Shown: positions 19,286 through 26,970 of the stretch, in pieces
Layout: every line of letters begins with the position of its first letter
Numbering within the stretch: the stretch's first letter is position 1
Source: a virus
Length of the DNA: 45,475 bases
IMG/VR virus record: IMGVR_UViG_3300025778_000024
Span: 1-45,475 of that record
Direction: 5' to 3' (one strand)
The notes under the pieces: generated by a model
The model's database searches: none
Told to the model about the DNA's origin: nothing
The model's input: only the letters and a program-made list of their open reading frames with translations
Translations under genes and position numbers: made by a program

Positions 19286-19634
19286 AGACATGGGTACTAC
19301 CGCTCGTGGCTCATTATCAGGCAGGCGAAAGCTTGCCATATGGGAGCGAGAAAAAGGTTGCTGCATGGAATGCGGCGTAAAGTTAATGACTGGCCAATTC
19401 ATATACGAGCATGTACGTGCTTTGGAACTTGGCGGAACAGATACAGATGATAATATAAGGCTTACATGCAAGCCTTGCGCAAAAGAAAAGACAAAAAAGG
19501 ATCATAAAATGGCAGCAAAAGCAAAAAGAGTTAAGCAAAACCATCTTGGCTTAAAACAGTCGCGTTCGCCGATGCCATATGGTAAGATGTCCAAATGGAA
19601 AAAGAAGATGGATGGCACCATCGTACCGCGTTGA
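19278..19634 (+). CDS. HNH endonuclease
   Basis: This 118-aa protein has C-x-x-C at residues 29-32, then E-H (44-45) with H as general base, N59 and C64-x-x-C67, the order of an HNH nuclease with a zinc-binding frame. The tail (residues 70-118) is Lys-rich and may bind DNA. In phages such enzymes help packaging or homing, or act with recombination genes. The ATG at 19278 lies behind GAGGGA and overlaps the previous gene by 8 bp; a TTG at 19263 is less likely. Confidence 0.75.
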   Translation: MTEDMGTTARGSLSGRRKLAIWEREKGCCMECGVKLMTGQFIYEHVRALELGGTDTDDNIRLTCKPCAKEKTKKDHKMAAKAKRVKQNHLGLKQSRSPMPYGKMSKWKKKMDGTIVPR

Positions 19635-19639
19635 GCGTT

Positions 19640-20059
19640 ATGAAGCTGTCCGCCCCACTTCTTGCTGTATTGCTTACTACAGGGTGTGAAACTGTAAGCA
19701 GATCAGCAGAGCCGCCCCTGCACGAGATGATTCGCGCGGCAGCGGTTTCGCACGACATAAGCCCAGAAATTGCGCTTGGTCTAATTGACGTGGAAAGCAC
19801 GTTTAAACCCACAGCTTCAAAAGATGGCAACTACGGATTGATGCAGGTCCGTGTGGCTACTGCGAAGGCTATGGGCTTTAAAGGAAACTTAACTGAACTG
19901 ATGGCGCCTGAAAACAATCTTGAATACGGGATGCGTTACCTCCAGTATTGCCAAGACAAGTATCATGACGTGACACTCATGCTTGGCTGCTACAATGGGT
20001 CAACATCCAGTAAGAACCGCTACCCACGGCGCGTACTTAAGGCATCTAAGAAGTATTAA
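19640..20059 (+). CDS. Signal-bearing lytic transglycosylase (SLT domain)
   Basis: From the ATG at 19640 this 139-aa protein has a hydrophobic signal (residues 4-15) ending LTTGC, a lipobox-like site that would place a lipid on C16. An SLT domain (residues 33-130) follows. Catalytic Glu is E52 in V-E-S, followed by the G-L-M-Q-V segment (66-70) and a late C-Y-N-G-S motif. It cleaves the glycan strand of murein. The lipobox is imperfect (Thr at -3), so secretion without lipid is possible. It ends the recombination operon, far from the holin/endolysin cassette, so an entry or cell-wall-remodelling role is plausible. Confidence 0.75.
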   Translation: MKLSAPLLAVLLTTGCETVSRSAEPPLHEMIRAAAVSHDISPEIALGLIDVESTFKPTASKDGNYGLMQVRVATAKAMGFKGNLTELMAPENNLEYGMRYLQYCQDKYHDVTLMLGCYNGSTSSKNRYPRRVLKASKKY

Positions 20060-22374
20060 GCTGCAAACTGCTTGGCGATGTTAAGAGCCTGCACAATGGC
20101 ATCGTCAGGCATGCTTAACATGTGTTCAGTGTGATCAGAGTAAAGCTTCCTGTTGCGCAATGTTTCATTGACGAGGGCGTCAGCTTTCTTGTCAATGACA
20201 GAACCACCAGTTGCACGTTCAATGCGACCACCTAATGCTTGTCCCTGCTGACCTGAAAAAATATCACTTTGACTCTGACCTTTAAATTCGCCGGATCGTT
20301 TTTCGTTTTCTTTTTCTCCGGCAGCCCAATTGTAAAGATAGGCAGCGGCCTTTCCCGTTTCATTAGCTGCTATAACGGCATTAATCACATTATCTGTACT
20401 TGGGACGCCATATTCCCCACCAACCATTGTTGCCATACTTTTAGTTGCGGCACCAAAAGCATTTGCTGTAGCTTGAGTTGGAGTACGTAAAAATCTTTCG
20501 TAAGCCGTGGCCCAATTTTGAACTGATTGAGACGTAACTGGACGCGACATTACTTCTGAAAAAATTCGTCCCGTACCAACCCCAATAGCAGTTTTAAATG
20601 GCGCATAAGCCAAAGCTAATAATTCTGCTGCACCAATTCCTGTTTTCCCTACATTGCCAGTTTCTTTTCCTGAGATGGCATTCAGTCTATCTATTCGTGA
20701 TGTAATCGTTGCAAAATCATCCAATGCATTACGCATTGCAGGATTCGAAGAATTAGTTCCAAAAAGAACATCTCTACCTTCGTCAGATAATTTGCTATAA
20801 TTTTTGAAGAAATTTCCAATGTTGGACACGTTGCCAGAATCGCGACTTAATGCATCAATCGCTCCTTGCGAAATTTTATCCCAAACTTCAGGCGGTGTAA
20901 CTTGTTGAGCAAGTTTCAGACGAGCAATATCGGCGCCTTTTCCCGCACTTGCATAATTCATTAACTTATTAAAAATAGCTTCACCACCATTTACTGTAGT
21001 GTTAACACCTGTGACTTTTTCCAATGCTTCGCGATTTGCTGCTATTTTTGTTGCCAAACTATTTGCAGAATTAAAGGCATCAAAAGCATCTTGACCGCCA
21101 CTGTTTTTAATTGCGGTTTCAAGATCATTTGTTAACGCACCATAAAGCCTACGCAAACTTGGTTGCGCACTTTTCATTACGTCTGTGGGGTTATCAAGTG
21201 CATTACCGATAGTGGTCCTAAGGGTTTTAATACCTTTATAAGTTAATCCTTCTGGATTTGTCGCCGCAGCCAAAACTTGTTGAACTGCGGGGTCCCAACC
21301 TTCAATATTTGCCGCACCTAACTCATCTTGTATGCTTTGAGCAATGGTCCGTGTTTTAGATAAATCAGTTAATGTCGCTGGATTGGTTATTAAAGAATCA
21401 ATTGCGTCGTAACCTTTATTTACTAAATCTTTTGATCCTTGACCAATCCAACCTTCCAATGCATTTTTTGCTTCAGCACCCGCACTTGCTCGTGTTTCTC
21501 CGCCAGCCAATTCAGTAATTTTTTGGCCTAATTGTTCTGTAGTTGCTTTTGCAGCTTCTTTTAAAGGTGTTCCCACAAAAGGAATTTCTGCCGCAGTACC
21601 CGCCGCTGTAATTAAACCGGGACTTTCAGACGCAACAACTTTAGGAACAGACACTCCAAGGCGTTCAGCAGCAGACGCTACATCACTGGCACTTGGAGCC
21701 GATGCAGGTAATGTCGCTGACGGTTTAGGAACAAACTGTCCAAAAATACCACCCAATAAACCACCAACGGTTCCGCCACCGATAGCACCATAAATGGCAT
21801 TTTTACCCTTTTCAGACCAAGTGTCACCCTCGCCTGAACCTTCAATTGCACCTATGGCTGCCGATGGAACTGCGGCTCGCGTCGCATTTGAAACAAACCC
21901 CGCGCCACCAACAGGGGCGGGAATAAGTTTATTTATGGGATTGATAGTAGCACCCGCAATATTAGAAAGAGCATATGTCGTTGGGTAGGCTTCATGAACT
22001 TCTTTTTGTCTGGCCTTTTCTGCTTCTATTCCTTGCTCATAAGTCTTAGTGGCATTGTTACCAAAATAACTGGGCGCAAGTTTTTCCAAACCCATTTTTA
22101 TTGCCCCAGAAATTATTTGGCTTGGATGTATATAACTTGTTACCTCGCCATCTTCATCTGCGCTTCCGGCGGCACCAAGAGCCGTAGCTTGAGGTAATTG
22201 ATTTAATGATAATCCAGCCCCCATCCCGCGCGCAATTGCTTCACTTTCTGTAACTGGTTGCAAAGGCTTGAAAGCAATACCAGTTTTTTCACCGCCCGTT
22301 GGGATCGGTGTATTTTCTGTTTTTGGAGTTTGTCTTGGTCCAATAAAAGGAATTCCTACGGTTTCATTAGCCAT
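20056..22374 (-). CDS. Large internal virion protein, ejection-type
   Basis: From the ATG at 22374 this 772-aa protein begins MANETVGIPFIGPRQTPKTE. Residues about 190-230 hold glycine-rich zippers (GGGTVGGLLGGIFGQ), suited to membrane insertion. The rest is long and mostly helical, with many Ala, Asn and Gly. It ends with GGRIERATGGSV and a DDAIVQALNIAK helix, endings that recur in phage internal proteins. The size, lack of enzyme motifs and place at the end of the late operon fit proteins ejected with the DNA. Its stop overlaps the convergent transglycosylase gene by 4 bp. It overlaps the next upstream gene by 8 bp. Confidence 0.7.
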   Translation of the reverse strand: MANETVGIPFIGPRQTPKTENTPIPTGGEKTGIAFKPLQPVTESEAIARGMGAGLSLNQLPQATALGAAGSADEDGEVTSYIHPSQIISGAIKMGLEKLAPSYFGNNATKTYEQGIEAEKARQKEVHEAYPTTYALSNIAGATINPINKLIPAPVGGAGFVSNATRAAVPSAAIGAIEGSGEGDTWSEKGKNAIYGAIGGGTVGGLLGGIFGQFVPKPSATLPASAPSASDVASAAERLGVSVPKVVASESPGLITAAGTAAEIPFVGTPLKEAAKATTEQLGQKITELAGGETRASAGAEAKNALEGWIGQGSKDLVNKGYDAIDSLITNPATLTDLSKTRTIAQSIQDELGAANIEGWDPAVQQVLAAATNPEGLTYKGIKTLRTTIGNALDNPTDVMKSAQPSLRRLYGALTNDLETAIKNSGGQDAFDAFNSANSLATKIAANREALEKVTGVNTTVNGGEAIFNKLMNYASAGKGADIARLKLAQQVTPPEVWDKISQGAIDALSRDSGNVSNIGNFFKNYSKLSDEGRDVLFGTNSSNPAMRNALDDFATITSRIDRLNAISGKETGNVGKTGIGAAELLALAYAPFKTAIGVGTGRIFSEVMSRPVTSQSVQNWATAYERFLRTPTQATANAFGAATKSMATMVGGEYGVPSTDNVINAVIAANETGKAAAYLYNWAAGEKENEKRSGEFKGQSQSDIFSGQQGQALGGRIERATGGSVIDKKADALVNETLRNRKLYSDHTEHMLSMPDDAIVQALNIAKQFAA

Positions 22375-25300
22375 TTGCACCACCCGCTAATGGATCAACT
22401 TTATCAAACGAACCAAGATTGCCGCTTGGGTCTTTTAAATTTTTGTTCCAATACAAATCTTGTCCATTGTATCTATATCTCTGCCCATGAACCAATTGAT
22501 CAGCTGTCTCTGGAATTTTTTGACCCTCATAAGTAACATGGCGGGCAACCTCCTTTTGGAATGCCCGCATTTTGTTTTCATCAGCATGAGTTAAATCAAA
22601 ACCAAGCGTTGAAGTGGCAATTTTTCCTTGGTCAGATTGACGCCATTGATTATATTCTTGAGTAAGTTGATCTTGATATTTCAATGCACCAAGAGCGCGA
22701 GTTAAAATGTAAGCATTGGCTTCAGGAGTATTGCCAACGCTGGCACCCGATTTTTGCAAGCCAGATAATTCAGAAACAAGAATACGTCCACCAAGGGCTT
22801 TTGCACTTTCAAATAATTGAGCGTAGGAATCTTTCATAAATTCTAAATATGCAGTTGGATCAATTTGAGCTGATTTTGGAACTTTAAACCCAAGGTCTTC
22901 CATTTTACGGACAAGTTCGTTTCTTTGTGTTGCAAATGCACCAGTTTGAAAATCATGCAAAATATCAAGCATTGAAGAAATACGATTTTCAACATTAACA
23001 CGAGCAGTATAATTTTTTGCTTCCGCCTGATCGTTGGTTATCATAGATTTATAACCTTCAGCAGTCGCCGCTTGGTTAGCTTTATTTTCAATCCAACCCG
23101 GAACAGATTGGAATTGACCATTTAGATATAAACCACCTTGTTCCGTAAGCATTTTACGGTTTGCGTCTGCTTTAGCTTGTTTTTGAGCGGCAATAGTACC
23201 ATAACCCAACGCAGCATCATTTCGTGCATCAGCTTCCAAAACATCTGGGTCCATTTCGTCCGGTAGACCCCACTTAGATTTTGGTTTCTGTTGATCTGGC
23301 TGAGGTTGTGGCGCAGTGGTAGAAGATGGTTGAGGTTGTTCTTTGGTTGTTGCCGTCGTAGAAACAGCGGGCGCCGCAGGAGCAGGTTCAGCTTTTACTG
23401 TAGCTGGTGCGCCAGCAACGGCACTTTGATCCGGTGATACCGCGGGGACGGTAGCGGCTGGGGCAGGGGCTTGCCGCAACACCGCATTGGTTGGGGGAGA
23501 AACTAAACCGCCAGATATGGGTGCGGATGTGCTTGCAGCACCAACGCCACCGGAACGATTAAACATTCGCGTATTGATGGCGTCAATTTGTGACTGTAAA
23601 TCGGGAGGGACTTTCCCGCCCGGAACAGTTAAATAAGCTTGAGCGCGTTGCATTAAATTAGCAAGCAAGGTTTGATCTGCATTTTGCAACGCAATATTTG
23701 CCTCGATGCCTCTATAACCCAAACCTTTTTCTTCGACCTGTACTTTACGTTCTTCCAATGCCTTTTGGGCAAGTTGATTTTCATAGGCGCGTTGGTTTGC
23801 AAGCGCATTATAGTACGTGCCAAGGCCTGCCGTGGCGCCTTCGCCAACGCCAACACCAAAGAATGGCGACTTGCTGCTAAGCATGCCTAATCCGGCGGCT
23901 AGGAGGCCCATGCGGGCGTTATCTGACAAAGGTTGGCCTGACACACGTTCAAACAGAGATTGCGGTTGTTGGTTTGCTTGCGCGTCTTGAACTGCGCCGT
24001 CGCTTGCATATCCATGACGGCCAACTACGCCCCCAGAAGCAAAACGTCCCATCATGCCAGACATAGCATATTGATCAGGATAATTAGTTGATGGAATTAC
24101 ATCCGCAGGGGCAACCGTCCCAAGGCCAAGATTGCTGCGAATTGCTGCAACATTTGATTTCATGTTGGCACGTTGCTCTGGCGTGGCATTAGCCAATTGT
24201 TTAGCCACATCCATCAAGCCACCGTCCTCTTGGGGTTTTGGTGCTTGTGGAATATTTGTTTTACCGCCGGGCTTGTCCGCAAGAAGACCTTGAGAAACGC
24301 GCATTACGTCAGCCAAAGTTAATGGCTTTGTTGAGCCGCCTGAAGGTTGATCTGAGTATGGGATTGCACCGTCAGTGGCGTAATGCGCACGGCCAAGACC
24401 ATCCGCGCCAACTGCGCCGCCCATCCAATCGGGAATTCCACCATGCGCAAAGTGGCCCCGTTGAGCGGCGTGGTTAACTGCCTTTTCGTAGTCAACCATG
24501 CGCATGCCCTCTCCGTCCTTGTGGACTGCATCAGGGTGGTGTTTTTCAACTTCCTGCGCACTGAGGCCAAGCATGGTGTGGCCATCATTCTTATAGTTAA
24601 ACTTGTAAATCTTTTGCCCGTCATACGTCTCGCCAACAGGCTCCATGTTTTCCTTGAGACGCTCATCAGAACCCCAAGGAATAGAAGCCAATGTGGTAAG
24701 ACCGCCAAGAATCTGCGACCCAATATTTGGTCCCGGCGTAGACGTAAGTGCCGTTCCTCCAGATTGGCCACCGATGCCAAGCAACATATTTCCAAGGAAT
24801 TGCGTTGTCTGAAATGGATAAGCTTGAGCAGCTTGGAACTGCTGCTGATTCGCAACGTCCTGTGCCTGCTGCACTGCCTGCTGTTGCGCACCCGCGCCAA
24901 GCTGTGCCTGCGCACCCTGCAAGCCCGCAGCCTGTGCGCCTGTACCCAATTGACCCAATGTGGAACCTGCTTGCAAAGCACGGGTCTGGTCTGCGTTAAA
25001 CTGTCCTAATGCTTGGCCGTAACCGCCTTGCAAGACGTTAGCTAATGTCTGTCCGGTCGCAAGGTTTTGCTGACGAGCCAATTCCGCCTGTGCAATTCCC
25101 GCACGGTCGCCACCAAAGGCACCCTGACTAATTGCATTGCCCAACAATTGTTGCTGTTGTTGGGCATTGGTTTCGCCCAAGTTAGCCATTGTCTGGGATA
25201 CAACGTCATTAATATATGGCGACATATACTGATTAAGCTGTTGCTGCCCAAATGGTGTGGCGGCTTGCTGCACGTAACCTGCGCCTGCGCCGTAATATGG

Positions 25301-25507
25301 CTGTGCTAATCCTGCGGAGGCATTGACATTTTGGATGCCTGCTTCCTGTGTGGGGGTAAGGCCCGCAACCATTTCACCTTGATACTGCTGGAAAGGTGTC
25401 GCCGCCACAGACTTTGCCTGATTGGCTAAAAAGTCATAGTTAGCCTGAACCTGCGGTGGAGGCGAGTAGGTAGAAGTGGATGTTGATGTACCCTTAGAAC
25501 CACACAC
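22367..25507 (-). CDS. Large internal virion protein with central S74 module
   Basis: This 1046-aa protein has a Gln/Ala-rich helical N-terminus (residues 20-240). An S74-like intramolecular chaperone/autoprotease module follows (about 280-345), with S-D-E-R-L-K-E and L-S-A-Q-E-V. The Ser280-Lys285 pair matches the catalytic dyad of this family. After it come HGG- and SGG-type motifs (e.g. HFAHGGIPDWMGG, ASGGVVGRHG), a long Pro/Ala-rich linker (about 640-730) and a helical C-terminus. The module usually sits at the C-terminus of a tail fibre; here it is internal and could split the protein. Proteins of this architecture (QAQ-rich start, internal SDERLKE) are frequent in alphaproteobacterial phages. 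A role in DNA ejection is inferred. Confidence 0.75.
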   Translation of the reverse strand: MCGSKGTSTSTSTYSPPPQVQANYDFLANQAKSVAATPFQQYQGEMVAGLTPTQEAGIQNVNASAGLAQPYYGAGAGYVQQAATPFGQQQLNQYMSPYINDVVSQTMANLGETNAQQQQQLLGNAISQGAFGGDRAGIAQAELARQQNLATGQTLANVLQGGYGQALGQFNADQTRALQAGSTLGQLGTGAQAAGLQGAQAQLGAGAQQQAVQQAQDVANQQQFQAAQAYPFQTTQFLGNMLLGIGGQSGGTALTSTPGPNIGSQILGGLTTLASIPWGSDERLKENMEPVGETYDGQKIYKFNYKNDGHTMLGLSAQEVEKHHPDAVHKDGEGMRMVDYEKAVNHAAQRGHFAHGGIPDWMGGAVGADGLGRAHYATDGAIPYSDQPSGGSTKPLTLADVMRVSQGLLADKPGGKTNIPQAPKPQEDGGLMDVAKQLANATPEQRANMKSNVAAIRSNLGLGTVAPADVIPSTNYPDQYAMSGMMGRFASGGVVGRHGYASDGAVQDAQANQQPQSLFERVSGQPLSDNARMGLLAAGLGMLSSKSPFFGVGVGEGATAGLGTYYNALANQRAYENQLAQKALEERKVQVEEKGLGYRGIEANIALQNADQTLLANLMQRAQAYLTVPGGKVPPDLQSQIDAINTRMFNRSGGVGAASTSAPISGGLVSPPTNAVLRQAPAPAATVPAVSPDQSAVAGAPATVKAEPAPAAPAVSTTATTKEQPQPSSTTAPQPQPDQQKPKSKWGLPDEMDPDVLEADARNDAALGYGTIAAQKQAKADANRKMLTEQGGLYLNGQFQSVPGWIENKANQAATAEGYKSMITNDQAEAKNYTARVNVENRISSMLDILHDFQTGAFATQRNELVRKMEDLGFKVPKSAQIDPTAYLEFMKDSYAQLFESAKALGGRILVSELSGLQKSGASVGNTPEANAYILTRALGALKYQDQLTQEYNQWRQSDQGKIATSTLGFDLTHADENKMRAFQKEVARHVTYEGQKIPETADQLVHGQRYRYNGQDLYWNKNLKDPSGNLGSFDKVDPLAGGANG

Positions 25508-25518
25508 TGGTCGTCTCC

Positions 25519-26088
25519 TTAAGCAGTCAATTCAGCCTCTTCAGGCTGTCCGGTCTTTGCCCCGTAAATGAAGAAAGCACCAGCGGGCATGCCAAAGTGT
25601 TTTTCATACAACTCTACTTTAGCATTTGTTCTTTGATTTGACAAAACCCCAATCATTAGAGGCAAGTCCAAACCATCAGCCGCCTTCTTGGCAAATTCTA
25701 TCATTTTATGGACGCGGGAAATAGTTGCATTTCTGTATTCTGGCCGCACAAATACAGACATTTCTTCAAGGAAAGGCGTGTCTGAATACCAGTTTGTGGC
25801 TACGCGAAGCAGAATCATTGCCTCTAATTCGTCTTTTTTACCTACAACCCCAATAATACCAAGGTGTTTGTAAAGAAGCGGACGTATCATGTTGCGCACT
25901 TTGTCTTCGTTGAGATTGAACATGCCAATCTCTTTGTGAATCAATCGCGCTAAAACCATAATGCCTTCCTCGTCGTCTGGCTGTGCCGTCCTGACAAGTG
26001 GCTCTGTTGTGACGCGCTCGTACTTTGGCATGCGCTTGCGGGCGCTTTTGGAAAGACGGATGCGTTGTTTTTTAAATCCTGAGTCCAT
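25519..26088 (-). CDS. GNAT-family N-acetyltransferase
   Basis: This 189-aa protein has the GNAT layout. A basic N-terminal stretch (residues 1-35) precedes V-R-T-A-Q-P-D-D-E-E, then strands with G-I-I-G-V-V-G and E-A-M-I-L-L-R, an M-S-V-F-V-R-P-E-Y-R motif (the acetyl-CoA segment) near 115-124, and a final fold with L-Y-E-K-H-F-G. Such proteins acetylate amines on proteins or small molecules. In phages of this kind a GNAT gene often stands among virion genes; the substrate is unknown. It is joined to the internal proteins of the late operon. Confidence 0.75.
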   Translation of the reverse strand: MDSGFKKQRIRLSKSARKRMPKYERVTTEPLVRTAQPDDEEGIMVLARLIHKEIGMFNLNEDKVRNMIRPLLYKHLGIIGVVGKKDELEAMILLRVATNWYSDTPFLEEMSVFVRPEYRNATISRVHKMIEFAKKAADGLDLPLMIGVLSNQRTNAKVELYEKHFGMPAGAFFIYGAKTGQPEEAELTA

Positions 26089-26089
26089 G

Positions 26090-26620
26090 TTAATCCTTTT
26101 TGGGGCCGGGAAGTTTTTGGAGGGTCTTGATATGCTTCTTGCGTAATTTCATAACATATTGGTCAAGGATGCGGTGGCCCTTGGCAAGGTCGCCATCGCC
26201 AAGACCCGCTACCGCTGACGGGCGAACAACGTACTCTCCGCCAGCAGCAACAATAGGCACAGGCTCGCCAACATTTGTAAAATGGGGGTCATGGTATTTC
26301 TCTACCCACGCATCAATCGCTTTGAAGCCAGCGAGAGTGTTTCCTTCGCCGATATAAGCCACTTCTTCAGCAGGAATGACATAGGCTCCGGCGGGTACAT
26401 GCATAGGAAGATGATCTGTGCGACCAGCCACGGGGCTATGGATAGGACCAATATGGATAATATTATTCCTATTTCCATGCGAATTTCCTCCATGTGCTTT
26501 TCCTGAACGGGCAATATTCAATGCAGCCGCCACAGCTTGGTCATGCGGATGACCCGCACGGGACATTTCGCTTATGTTCTTGCTGATAGTAGCTTGAGAT
26601 GAACCGTGCTTGAGTGGCAT
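26090..26620 (-). CDS. Late phage protein with [14 protein letters not shown] motif
   Basis: This 176-aa protein begins [20 protein letters not shown] and then has [16 protein letters not shown]. The 'MPL-K-x-GSS-x-x-T-I-S-x-N-I-x-x-x-x-x-x-G-x-P-x-x-Q-A-V-A-x-A-L' opening is a widespread module in small phage proteins near virion genes. Residues 70-170 contain two [29 protein letters not shown]-like repeats, suggesting a duplicated structural unit. The ATG at 26620 overlaps the previous stop as TGATG, so the GTG before it is not used. Function is unknown; a structural role is inferred. Confidence 0.65.
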   Translation of the reverse strand: MPLKHGSSQATISKNISEMSRAGHPHDQAVAAALNIARSGKAHGGNSHGNRNNIIHIGPIHSPVAGRTDHLPMHVPAGAYVIPAEEVAYIGEGNTLAGFKAIDAWVEKYHDPHFTNVGEPVPIVAAGGEYVVRPSAVAGLGDGDLAKGHRILDQYVMKLRKKHIKTLQKLPGPKKD

Positions 26621-26958
26621 CACGAATATCCTACTGCAATAATGGAACCTGTGCCGGGCGAAAAATACAGCCCCGTCGCAAATGGAACTTGGATTTGATA
26701 AACGCCAAGCGTGTTAGGAACGGCATAAATGCGGCTACCTGATGCGGCAGATGTCGCGTCATAAAGGTAACCCTGCGTGGAACCTGCCACAATAACGCTT
26801 ACCGTAGCCAACCAGCCTGACGACGATTTAATCACTGAAGCAGTGGAAACTTCCTTGCTGTTATAAAAACCAGCATGGGTATTTATGGCGGTAACATAAG
26901 AGTTAATGCCAATAACGCCGTTTTTCTGCGTGGAAAGGATGTCGTCTAAAGATGCGAT
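26620..26958 (-). CDS. Structural protein, apparent ATC start codon
   Basis: The frame opens right after a stop (TAG, 26970-26968) and a strong AGGAGG site (26969-26964). It begins at ATC (26958-26956) as (I)[19 protein letters not shown] and gives 112 aa. No ATG, GTG, TTG or CTG lies near that ribosome-binding site in frame; the first GTG (26835) would discard 41 well-formed residues. Relatives that I recall start M-A-S-L-D-D-L-x-S-x-Q-K-N-G-V, so the ATG may have become ATC. Use of ATC, a base error or a disabled gene are all possible. It lies just downstream of the nozzle-like gene in the late operon. Confidence 0.65.
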   Translation of the reverse strand: MASLDDILSTQKNGVIGINSYVTAINTHAGFYNSKEVSTASVIKSSSGWLATVSVIVAGSTQGYLYDATSAASGSRIYAVPNTLGVYQIQVPFATGLYFSPGTGSIIAVGYS

Positions 26959-26970
26959 GGTAGCCTCCTA

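Noticed and set aside
20040-20075. Bidirectional terminator between the convergent operons
   Set aside because: The transglycosylase and internal-protein genes overlap by 4 bp at their stops and no GC-rich stem with T-run is visible there.
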